Shown: piece by piece, positions 1-5,927 of the stretch
Layout: each line of letters starts with the position of its first letter
Numbering within the stretch: the stretch's first letter is position 1
Assembly (NCBI GenBank): GCA_964540005.1
Contig: CAZILN010000100.1
Span: forward strand, 1-6,680
Length of the DNA: 6,680 nucleotides
DNA from: CAZILN01 sp964540005
GTDB taxonomy: Bacteria; Bacteroidota; Bacteroidia; Bacteroidales; SM23-62
Reading direction: 5' to 3'
The notes under the pieces: generated by a model
Databases searched by the model: none
What the model was told of the DNA's origin: nothing
Seen by the model: only the letters and a program-made list of their open reading frames with translations
Translations under genes and position numbers: made by a program

Positions 1-2098
1 TGCTTCCATCAGCGATAAGGTTGACTGGGGCTAAGACACTGGCATCATACCTTAAATTCACACTATCCCGGTTTTCATAGTTCAGGTTTCCTGCTCCATC
101 CTGGCACCAGAGATAAAGCATCTGTCCGTTTTCAACAGTAGCAGTTACATTGAAAGGCTTAGTGATTGAGGTATTGGTGGTATCTATATTAGAATTTGGT
201 GGAGAACCAAGTTTGTAATAATAAGCGGTGATACCGGTTGAATCTATGGGATCTGTTAAATCAATGGAGAAGATTGGAGTATTCTTCCATGACGAAGGAT
301 TGTTATCGTCAGCGTTCAGATTAGTTGGTGCTTCTGGAGCAGTAGCATCTATTCCACTTCCTGTTAAAGTAAGCTTAATATTAGGATTGGCAGGATCATC
401 ACTGTAAATAGATAAGCTATCTGAATAGCTCTGAATCGCTTTTGGAGTAAAAGTGACGGTTATATTTAAACTGTCATTCAGTTGAATAACTCCTGCCGTA
501 TCAGTTAAAGTAAATACTGCTTGGTTCCAGTTAATATCTTTAACAGATAAACTATCCGTGCCTATATTCTTGATGGCAAATGTCCAATTTTTTAAATTAT
601 CTATTCCGACATTACCAAAATCATAAGTAGAATCCGATAAAGCAATTTCCGGAAATACTCCCATGCCTGTTAAAGTTACCTTAACATTTGGTTCATTCGG
701 ATCGTTACTTGAAATGATTAGACTATCTGAATAAGTTTGAACTGAAGCCGGAGTGAAGGTAACGGTGATATCTAGACTAGCATCGGGTAAAATAACTCCG
801 GCAGTATCGTTTAAGGTAAATACTGAGTTGTTCCAGTTAATATCGGAAACATTTAAATTATCGTATCCAATATTTCTAATAGCAAATGTCCAGCTTTTTG
901 AGCTATCCACTCTGACTGTTTCAAAATTATAAGATGTTGCCGAGAGTTCCACTTTTGGCATCGGCGGAGATGTTGTTGCCTCTGATGTATTCCCATAATT
1001 ACCAATATTTATTCGCCATCCGTTTGGTTGCGGTTCATTAGAATAAATAAAAGAGGGGTCACCTGCATCAATGCCAGGTGAGTTAGATTGAAGATGATAA
1101 TCATCGTTAATTGGATCAACAAATAATGGATCTCCTTCAATATTTTCTAAACATATATCTGCAAGTGCCTCATTCATCACCTCAACATTTGTATATGTGG
1201 TTGAACCTTCGTTATAATAATGCCCCTGGGTATTATTATAAAAAAGGTTATAGTGAACATCACTTGGATCAGAATCTGTATCACTCTCATAAATTCCATA
1301 TCTCGAACAGTTTGCGATAATATTATTATTAATTGAAGCTGTTCCACCATAGTCTAAATAAAAAGCATGTCTTACTCCGGTTATAGTATTATTATAGACT
1401 TCAACTGGTGGATTAGAATAAAGTATTGAAATTCCGGTTCCATCATCAAAATTCCCGCTGATATTGGCGATAACATTATTTCTTACTATAGTAATGCCAC
1501 CAGATGAGAAAATATTATCGATAACTATTGCTGCCCCATTATAATTTGTCATTCCAGCTATGTTATCTTTAATAATATTTCTTTCAATAATGACAGTATG
1601 AATAGAAGTACCATGTTCAATTAAGATTGGTCCATCGTAAGAACCTGATCTGTTATTTACAATTTCATTATTCCTGATAATAACATTTGATTCATCTACC
1701 TTAATTGCTGTCCCATCACTCCAGGCATATCCACCAGTTAGTTTAAAGCCTTCAATAATAACTGTATCTGAGATACCGCTACAGGTTATAAGCAGGTGAG
1801 CATCAGAGCCATCAATAATAGTGCTATTACTCCCTTCTCCTATCAATGATACTCCGTCTTTCATTTGAATTGGAAGGGTCTCCCAGGTATCATTATAGGT
1901 TCCTGCCATTACTCTTATAGTATCACCTGAAGTAGCCTGGATTAATGCATAATTAATAGTTTTCCATGGGTTTGCCTGGGTGCCATTACCAGTAGAATTA
2001 CTGCCTGTATTTATTGAAACGTAATAATCAGTTGCTCTTGCTAAAAAGAAGCAGGAAGTCGTTAATGTAATTAGAATTAGAAGGTATATTCTTTTCAT
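1..2098 (-). CDS. Large secreted beta-helix protein with choice-of-anchor and Ig-like repeats (C-terminus beyond window)
   Basis: The frame is open from ATG at 2098 to the left edge: about 699 codons and no stop, so the C-terminus is missing. The start is fixed by an in-frame TAA directly before the ATG. Residues 1-22 form a Sec signal peptide (MKR, hydrophobic core, probable cleavage after ARA). Residues 23-75 resemble DUF1565 (NPWKTINYAL, SGDTIRVMAGTY), followed to about 320 by N-rich beta-helix rungs (VIIRNNEIVNN, VIIERNIIKDN, ITIVRNNVIAN). GDPLFVDP at 322-329 and SPGIDAGDP close the helix. Residues 384-480 and 486-582 are two similar choice-of-anchor D (ASH-like) domains. From 583 an Ig-like domain begins (DATAPEAPTNL), and another starts at about 687. 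Such proteins are exported and often bind or cleave polysaccharide or act as adhesins; no catalytic residues can be assigned here. A type IX sorting domain may lie off the window. A lipoprotein reading (TTSC) is less likely, because Cys16 is followed by more hydrophobic residues. Confidence 0.9.
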   Translation of the reverse strand, partial: MKRIYLLILITLTTSCFFLARATDYYVSINTGSNSTGNGTQANPWKTINYALIQATSGDTIRVMAGTYNDTWETLPIQMKDGVSLIGEGSNSTIIDGSDAHLLITCSGISDTVIIEGFKLTGGYAWSDGTAIKVDESNVIIRNNEIVNNRSGSYDGPILIEHGTSIHTVIIERNIIKDNIAGMTNYNGAAIVIDNIFSSGGITIVRNNVIANISGNFDDGTGISILYSNPPVEVYNNTITGVRHAFYLDYGGTASINNNIIANCSRYGIYESDTDSDPSDVHYNLFYNNTQGHYYNEGSTTYTNVEVMNEALADICLENIEGDPLFVDPINDDYHLQSNSPGIDAGDPSFIYSNEPQPNGWRINIGNYGNTSEATTSPPMPKVELSATSYNFETVRVDSSKSWTFAIRNIGYDNLNVSDINWNNSVFTLNDTAGVILPDASLDITVTFTPASVQTYSDSLIISSNDPNEPNVKVTLTGMGVFPEIALSDSTYDFGNVGIDNLKNWTFAIKNIGTDSLSVKDINWNQAVFTLTDTAGVIQLNDSLNITVTFTPKAIQSYSDSLSIYSDDPANPNIKLTLTGSGIDATAPEAPTNLNADDNNPSSWKNTPIFSIDLTDPIDSTGITAYYYKLGSPPNSNIDTTNTSITKPFNVTATVENGQMLYLWCQDGAGNLNYENRDSVNLRYDASVLAPVNLIADGS
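353..643 (-). repeat. Tandem domain repeat, second copy (choice-of-anchor D type)
   Basis: This encodes residues 486-582 of the large secreted protein. It is offset by exactly 306 bases (102 codons) from the copy at 659-949. By eye about 60 of 97 residues are identical, including NWTFAIKNIG, DINWN, TDTAGVI, ITVTFTP and YSDSL. The block shared-VTFTP-then-SNDP..P...TLTG is the usual signature of choice-of-anchor D domains. At DNA level the 15-base string gttccagttaatatc is preserved in both copies at the same phase. Confidence 0.85.
659..949 (-). repeat. Tandem domain repeat, first copy (choice-of-anchor D type)
   Basis: This encodes residues 384-480, immediately after the beta-helix. Matching landmarks are SWTFAIRNIG, DINWN, NDTAGVI, ITVTFTP, YSDSL and TLTGMG. 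A five-codon linker separates it from the second copy. Such domains are thought to act as spacers or binding modules that hold the helix away from the cell surface; that role is inferred. Confidence 0.85.
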
Positions 2099-2149
2099 TT
2101 ATTATGGTTGGTATTCACAGTATTTATAATGAAAGTCACTAGTATTGTG

Positions 2150-2353
2150 CTATAAATCAAACAAATTCAATTGCTTATTATATTCTTTGATTTGGTTGTT
2201 TCTTAGAGAATCTGTAAAAAGTTCATCAGTAGTCTGCTGAACACAATTGCCCCGATCCAGACTGTCTCCCCCAAAGGTCTTTGTCCAGAGGATATCGGGT
2301 GCCTGGGCATTGATTACCTGGACTGTCAAAGTGAAAGGAGGTATAATTAACTT
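2150..2353 (-). pseudogene. Remnant of a secreted WTKTFGG-repeat protein
   Basis: Reading the minus strand from 2353 gives K-LIIPPFTLTVQVINAQA, which resembles a signal peptide with an AQA cleavage site. It continues PDILWTKTFGGDSLDRGNCVQQTTDE and about 23 further residues to a TAG at 2150-2152. The segment WTKTFGG-D..D-G..VQQT.D matches the first blade-like repeat of large secreted Bacteroidota proteins, where it is normally followed by GGYI and many more repeats. Here the match stops after QQTTD and the residues to the stop are unrelated. No ATG lies in frame near the signal peptide (the expected MKK position reads STK), and the frame continues upstream without a start. The fragment is therefore probably a dead, truncated gene copy rather than a functional small protein. 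Its higher GC compared with its surroundings supports former coding use. An unusual start codon cannot be excluded. Confidence 0.6.
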
Positions 2354-2638
2354 AGTACTATTATTGAATAATTTATTAAGTTTAATACCGGTAACCTGTT
2401 TAAAAAATTGGTAAAATCGTACAAGAAGAAGAAAACTACTATTAAAAAGGCTGAGGTTTATGAACCGACATGATAAGTGAACCTCATGAAAATGTAAACA
2501 TTCAGAAAGAAGTGGGATAATTAGTTACGTATTTAAAATTACGGAATATATTTCAGTATTTAAAATAATAACAAGTGTCAGGAATTCTTTATTAGCAGTA
2601 ACTGATCTGTCACCCTGACTGATTAATAAATAAACGGT
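2354..2638. other. AT-rich intergenic stretch without a recognisable gene
   Basis: No frame on either strand shows a start followed by a convincing protein. The minus-strand frame leading into the WTKTFGG remnant stays open through 2354-2520 but has no ATG and no recognisable motif. Only minor structure is visible: a 9-bp imperfect stem at 2452-2460 with 2478-2486, and an 11-base direct repeat gtatttaaaat at 2529-2539 and 2556-2566. Confidence 0.6.
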
Positions 2639-2669
2639 AAAGTATATTAGTATAGCTATCTGACATTAC
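2639..2669 (+). repeat. 31-bp direct repeat, copy 1 (also left inverted arm of a 138-bp unit)
   Basis: The sequence starts aaagtatattagtatag and ends ctatctgacattac. It matches 2715-2745 at 30 of 31 positions (C at 2656, A at 2732). Bases 2640-2659 are also the exact reverse complement of 2758-2777, so this copy can serve as the left terminal inverted repeat of a small element ending at 2777. Confidence 0.9.
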
Positions 2670-2714
2670 ACATTAATTATATTTAATACCTGGATGAATA
2701 AAAACTCAAACTGA

Positions 2715-2745
2715 AAAGTATATTAGTATAGATATCTGACATTAC
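2715..2745 (+). repeat. 31-bp direct repeat, copy 2
   Basis: This is the second copy, 76 bases downstream of the first with a single mismatch. The intervening 45 bases (2670-2714) show no internal repeat. Bases 2716-2735 pair with 2758-2777 with one mismatch, giving the hairpin described separately. Confidence 0.9.
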
Positions 2746-2777
2746 GAATGTTATGTAATAGCTATACTAATATACTT
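2716..2777 (-). terminator. Strong hairpin after the GmhB-like gene, possible transcription terminator
   Basis: On the minus-strand transcript the stem begins seven bases after the TAA of the phosphatase gene. Two 20-base arms (2777-2758 and 2735-2716) pair with one mismatch. An inner five-base stem (2739-2743 with 2747-2751) nearly fills the loop. The stem is AT-rich and followed only by short T runs, so it is not a textbook intrinsic terminator. Its position at the end of the holA operon supports that role, or protection of the 3' end. Confidence 0.45.
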
Positions 2778-2784
2778 CTCTAAA

Positions 2785-3282
2785 CTATTTCCTGAATTTA
2801 TGCAGGTAGGGCAGGAGGTTTTCGTTGGATTCAACCCTCAGGGTGTGGAGGCCCGCAGCCTCCCCGGCTTCAGTATCCCTTTCTGCATCACCAATAAACC
2901 ATGATTTATCAGGATCAATATCAAAACGGGCCATGGCCTTTTCAATCATCAGGGGCAGGGGCTTGCGGCAAAGGCAGTTTTCAATGCTTGAGCTGTGCGG
3001 GCAATAATAGATCTCTGAAATACTGATGTTGTGCCGGCTGCATTGCTCAAGGAAAATTTCATGTATGCGATCGGTATCACTCCGGGAGTACAATCCCTTG
3101 GATATCCCGCCCTGGTTGGTAATTATGATAAGCAGATATCCTTCCTTCAGTACTTCCTCCATGAATTCCATAATGCCCCGGTTGATGGTAAAATCCTCAG
3201 GCCTGTAAACATAATAATGATCGTCATTCTGGTTGATCACCCCGTCCCTGTCCAGGAATATGGCCTTATTCACTCGTTTCAT
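2785..3282 (-). CDS. gmhB: HAD-superfamily phosphatase, GmhB/HisB-N type (probable heptose-1,7-bisphosphate 7-phosphatase)
   Basis: This 165-residue soluble protein has the normal length for the GmhB family. HAD motif I is FLDRDGVIN, with nucleophile Asp11 and acid/base Asp13. Motif II is IITNQGG (Thr55). Lys107 in CRKP supplies motif III, and motif IV is FIGDAERD (Asp132, Asp136). Four zinc ligands typical of GmhB are present: Cys94, His96, Cys103 and Cys105. In this family the enzyme removes the C7 phosphate of D-glycero-D-manno-heptose 1,7-bisphosphate in the ADP-heptose route to lipopolysaccharide core. Related members act on other sugar phosphates or on histidinol phosphate, so the exact substrate is inferred. 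It is the last gene of the holA-rhomboid operon, starting ten bases after the rhomboid stop. No Shine-Dalgarno is visible; an A/T-rich leader precedes ATG. No other heptose genes are in the window. Confidence 0.85.
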   Translation of the reverse strand: MKRVNKAIFLDRDGVINQNDDHYYVYRPEDFTINRGIMEFMEEVLKEGYLLIIITNQGGISKGLYSRSDTDRIHEIFLEQCSRHNISISEIYYCPHSSSIENCLCRKPLPLMIEKAMARFDIDPDKSWFIGDAERDTEAGEAAGLHTLRVESNENLLPYLHKFRK

Positions 3283-3292
3283 AAAAAAATGT

Positions 3293-3919
3293 TTACCGGC
3301 TAAATGACTGGATAAAATGAGAGATCAATTCAATATCTATAAGCAGGGGAAAAATAAACCCGAAGACCGCTCCTGCCAGATGGGCGTCATGATTGACATT
3401 GTCCTTGTTGCGCCGGCTCATGTAGCTGGAGTAAACCAGGTACAGGATGGCAAATACTATCCCGGGAATGGGTATGGCTGCAAAAAAATACAGCCGTTCA
3501 AGGGGGGCGAAAAAGATGCTGGCAAAGACCACTGCTGAAACAGCCCCGCTGGCCCCCACCGAGTTATAATCATAATTGTCCCTGTACCTGAAAAGGGAAA
3601 TCAATGAAGCTATAATTATCCCTCCGAAATACAGTAAGCAATAAGTAAGGGTAGGATTTTCCAGGTAACCGGAGTATTTCAGCTGTATGAACCAGCGCTC
3701 CACATTACTGCCGAAGGAGTATAATACTATCATGTTTATTACCAGGTGCATCCAGTCAGCATGGATGAATCCGTGTGTTAACAGGCGGTGCAGTTCACGG
3801 CGGTGCCAGACCTGGTACGGATTAAAGAGCAGTTTAGAAAAAAGTGATTCGTTGCCAAAAGACAGGATGGAAACCAGGCTGGTGGCAATGACGATAATTA
3901 CTGTTATATTGAATTCCAT
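3293..3919 (-). CDS. Rhomboid-family intramembrane serine protease
   Basis: The 208-residue protein has about six hydrophobic segments (near residues 5-22, 55-72, 92-110, 121-140, 143-164 and 180-197), the basic six-helix bacterial rhomboid core. The catalytic pair is visible: Ser124 in GASG and His180 in DAHLAG. The conserved loop HGFIHADWMHLVINM supplies the His and Asn (His58, Asn62) that help form the oxyanion hole. It would cut within or beside transmembrane helices of inner-membrane proteins; its substrate cannot be told from the sequence. It lies between holA (five bases upstream) and the GmhB-like gene (ten bases downstream), so the three are likely co-transcribed. That placement gives no clear functional link. 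All key residues are present, so it is likely active rather than an iRhom-like inactive form. Confidence 0.93.
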   Translation of the reverse strand: MEFNITVIIVIATSLVSILSFGNESLFSKLLFNPYQVWHRRELHRLLTHGFIHADWMHLVINMIVLYSFGSNVERWFIQLKYSGYLENPTLTYCLLYFGGIIIASLISLFRYRDNYDYNSVGASGAVSAVVFASIFFAPLERLYFFAAIPIPGIVFAILYLVYSSYMSRRNKDNVNHDAHLAGAVFGFIFPLLIDIELISHFIQSFSR

Positions 3920-3924
3920 AATTA

Positions 3925-4923
3925 TTAATGTAATATTTTATAAATCAGCTCCCTGAGAAGTTCTCCATCGGGGACGGAAGCGGAGTTGAAGCCCTTTGAC
4001 CTGGCATCATATTCCCTGAGCTGGGATATGATCTCTTCAATCTTTCTGTGCGGGTATACATTTGCTGCCTGCTGGTAATCTTTAACGAAGAACGGATTTA
4101 CCCTGAGTGCCGCCGCCGCCTTTGCCTGTGATTTATCTTCCAGCGAGTGATACAGGAGCACTTTGGAAAAATAAAAATACAGAGAGGTGATGGTCACTGT
4201 AAGGGGATTGGATTTAGGATTCTGTGTAAAATAATTGATTATCATGTTGGCTTTCAGAACATTCTTTGTCCCCAGGGCCTTATGCAATTCAAAATTATTG
4301 TATTCCTTACTGATGCCTATATACTTCTCAATATGATCAGGAGTGACCGGCTGACCTTCCGGCAGGGTGATCATCAATTTATCCAGCTCACTGACTATCC
4401 TGCCAAGGTCGTTCCCGATATTTTCGGTTAGCATTACTGCTGCCTTGGGTTCTATAGAACGCTTCCTGATGCGCAGGTAATTGCTGATCCAATCCGGGAC
4501 CTTATCTTCATAGAGCTTCTTGCTGTCAAACAGGACCCCCATTTCCGAGATGGCCCTGAACAGTTTGGTGCGTTTATCCAGTTTCTTGTACTTGTAGCAG
4601 ATTACCAGGATACTTGTCTGCTGAGGATAACTGATATAATGAATCAGCTCGTCCAGCTTCCCGAGATACTGGGCTTCTTTAACAATAAGTACAAAATGGC
4701 TGGCTATCATGGGATAACGCCGGGCCGTCTCAATTACTGTCCTGACATCGGTATCCTTTCCATAGAGTACGATCTGGTTAAAGGTCCTTTCTGATTCCGT
4801 AAGTACATTGGCAGAGATATAATCAGTGATCTTATCAATAAAAAAGGCTTCCTCACCCATTAAAAAATAAACAGGTTTGTATATTTTGTTCCTGAGATCT
4901 CTTATGATGTCTTCGAAATTCAT
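3925..4923 (-). CDS. holA: DNA polymerase III subunit delta (clamp-loader wrench)
   Basis: The 332-residue length fits HolA. The N-terminal signature KPVYFLMGEEAFFIDKI (residues 17-33) corresponds to the region of delta that contacts the sliding clamp. RRYPMIASHFVLIVKEAQYL (about 68-87) and ILVICYKYKKLDKRTKLF follow, the degenerate AAA+ fold that lacks a Walker A motif, as expected for delta. NDLGRIVSELDKL (about 171-183) and the C-terminal helical domain (PFFVKDYQQAA, DARSKGF) complete the family pattern. The protein opens the beta clamp within the clamp-loader complex for replication. It is the first gene of the minus-strand operon. Its ATG is nine bases from the ATG of the divergent HsdR-N-like gene, so its promoter must lie inside that gene's 5' coding region. 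Confidence 0.93.
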   Translation of the reverse strand: MNFEDIIRDLRNKIYKPVYFLMGEEAFFIDKITDYISANVLTESERTFNQIVLYGKDTDVRTVIETARRYPMIASHFVLIVKEAQYLGKLDELIHYISYPQQTSILVICYKYKKLDKRTKLFRAISEMGVLFDSKKLYEDKVPDWISNYLRIRKRSIEPKAAVMLTENIGNDLGRIVSELDKLMITLPEGQPVTPDHIEKYIGISKEYNNFELHKALGTKNVLKANMIINYFTQNPKSNPLTVTITSLYFYFSKVLLYHSLEDKSQAKAAAALRVNPFFVKDYQQAANVYPHRKIEEIISQLREYDARSKGFNSASVPDGELLRELIYKILH

Positions 4924-4932
4924 ATATTACCA

Positions 4933-5391
4933 ATGATGGAGAGGCTAAATTTACCAACTTATTCTTTCACTATAAAGTCTGAAGCGGGAAGACAGTATAT
5001 TTTTGACAAAATAAGGAAGAAATATGTTGTTCTTACACCTGAAGAATGGGTAAGGCAGAATTTCACCAGCTATCTTGTCAGTGAAAAATCATATCCCCCC
5101 TCGCTGATTTCCATCGAGAAGCAGTTCAGCTATAATAAACTAAGTAAGCGGGCTGATATACTCATCTATGACAGAACTGCCCATCCTGTTATGATTGTCG
5201 AGTGCAAGGCTCCTGAGGTCGGTATTAACCAGCAGGTTTTTGACCAGGTAGCCTTGTATAACCTCCGGTTCGCAGTCAGTTACCTGGTGCTGACAAACGG
5301 GAAGGATCATTATTGTTGTTTTCTCGATACACCGAAGGGCAGCTACAGTTTCCTGAAAGATATCCCCGATTACAGCCTTATCGGGAACTGA
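4933..5391 (+). CDS. Orphan HsdR N-terminal-like PD-(D/E)XK domain protein
   Basis: The 152-residue protein consists of essentially one domain resembling the N-terminus of type I restriction subunit R (HSDR_N_2 type). Visible landmarks are LTPEEWVRQNF (35-44), the nuclease core RADILIYD (Asp75) and MIVECKAP (Glu90, Lys92), QVFDQVALYN (101-110) and LVLTNGKDHYCC (118-129). These supply the D...E-X-K residues of the PD-(D/E)XK fold, so nuclease activity is possible. No helicase part, HsdM or HsdS lies nearby, so it is not a restriction system. I recall this stand-alone form beside holA in many Bacteroidota genomes, which hints at a role linked to DNA replication or repair; that is inference. Two ATG codons are adjacent (4933 and 4936) and either could be used. 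Its 3' end overlaps the convergent acetyltransferase gene by 14 bases. Confidence 0.85.
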   Translation: MMERLNLPTYSFTIKSEAGRQYIFDKIRKKYVVLTPEEWVRQNFTSYLVSEKSYPPSLISIEKQFSYNKLSKRADILIYDRTAHPVMIVECKAPEVGINQQVFDQVALYNLRFAVSYLVLTNGKDHYCCFLDTPKGSYSFLKDIPDYSLIGN

Positions 5392-5923
5392 TTTTCTGAA
5401 ACATCAGTTCATTTATCCAGCCGGAATCAGTTCGCAGCCAGTCTGTTTTTTCTCCTGTCCGGGTGAATCCGAATTTTGTAAAAAGTCTGATACTCAGAGT
5501 ATTATCGGAAGCAATATTACAGTATAACTGGTGCAGTCCAAGAACGGAAAAGGCATAATCAATAAGCAAAGCCAGGGCTTCGGAAGCGAGTCCCCTGGAC
5601 CGCTGTTCCTTTTCTCCTATAAGTATTCCCACACCGGCCCTCAGGTGGTAGGGATCGAAATCAAACAGGTCTATAGCGCCCACCGTTGAACTCTTTTCAG
5701 CCGGCGGTGCCTTCATCTGGATCATCAGGCGCAGCTGCTTCTGCTCATAAATATCTTTGTGCGAATTTTCAACATATTGCCGGATAACATCCCGTGAGAA
5801 GGGAGTCCGCGTATTGCTTACAAACCAGTTTTCAGGGTTGTTTTCCCACCGGTATAGAAGATCGACATCGTCTGGTTCAAGGGCACGAAGAATGATAGTA
5901 TTGTTTTCCAGGCCAGTAAGCAT
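5378..5923 (-). CDS. GNAT-family N-acetyltransferase (RimJ/RimL-like)
   Basis: Taken from the ATG at 5923 the protein has 181 residues, beginning MLTGLENNTIILRALEPDD, the usual opening of this subfamily. A longer frame starting at 6034 exists, but its first 37 residues are out-of-frame sequence of the upstream PD40 gene, so the internal ATG is preferred. It follows that gene's TGA by four bases, suggesting translational coupling. The acetyl-CoA pyrophosphate-binding loop is QRSRGLA (107-113) after the strand AGVGILIGE. NTLSIRLFTKFGF (141-153) is the second conserved GNAT segment. RWENNPENW near residue 25-33 is common in Bacteroidota members. The family transfers acetyl groups to protein N-termini, polyamines or small amines; the substrate is unknown here. 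The stop lies inside the end of the convergent HsdR-N-like gene. Confidence 0.88.
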   Translation of the reverse strand: MLTGLENNTIILRALEPDDVDLLYRWENNPENWFVSNTRTPFSRDVIRQYVENSHKDIYEQKQLRLMIQMKAPPAEKSSTVGAIDLFDFDPYHLRAGVGILIGEKEQRSRGLASEALALLIDYAFSVLGLHQLYCNIASDNTLSIRLFTKFGFTRTGEKTDWLRTDSGWINELMFQKISSR

Positions 5924-5927
5924 CCTG

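Larger units (their letters stand above)
2640..2777. mobile_element. Possible MITE-like element with 20-bp terminal inverted repeats
   Basis: The outer ends are perfect 20-base inverted repeats (aagtatattagtatagctat at 2640-2659 and its complement at 2758-2777) around 98 bases with no coding frame. An internal extra copy of the left arm sits at 2716-2735. No target-site duplication is evident at the borders, and no transposase is in the window. The mobile-element reading is therefore tentative; repeated regulator sites or a locally duplicated terminator arm would look the same. Confidence 0.35.

Noticed and set aside
1111..1320. Plus-strand 69-codon open frame inside the large secreted gene
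   Set aside because: It lies antisense to clear beta-helix coding sequence and its translation shows no domain; a chance frame.
2452..2486. 9-bp imperfect stem with a 17-base loop in the gap
   Set aside because: Long loop, one wobble pair, no T tract and no gene ending nearby; such stems are expected by chance.
2529..2566. 11-base direct repeat gtatttaaaat, 27 bases apart
   Set aside because: Low-complexity AT-rich sequence; no gene or promoter context gives it meaning.
2639..2745. Two 31-bp direct repeats separated by 45 bases, like a minimal CRISPR array
   Set aside because: Only two direct copies, an overlapping inverted copy at 2758-2777, an unusually long spacer and no cas genes; a repeat element or hairpin explains it better.
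4870..4890. tatattttg upstream of the HsdR-N-like gene as a Bacteroidota -7 promoter box
   Set aside because: Spacing within the box is one base off TAnnTTTG and no matching -33 TTTG lies at the right distance; too weak to annotate.
4933..5391. Type I restriction-modification system
   Set aside because: Only the small N-terminal-like domain is present; no helicase region, methylase or specificity subunit in the neighbouring genes.
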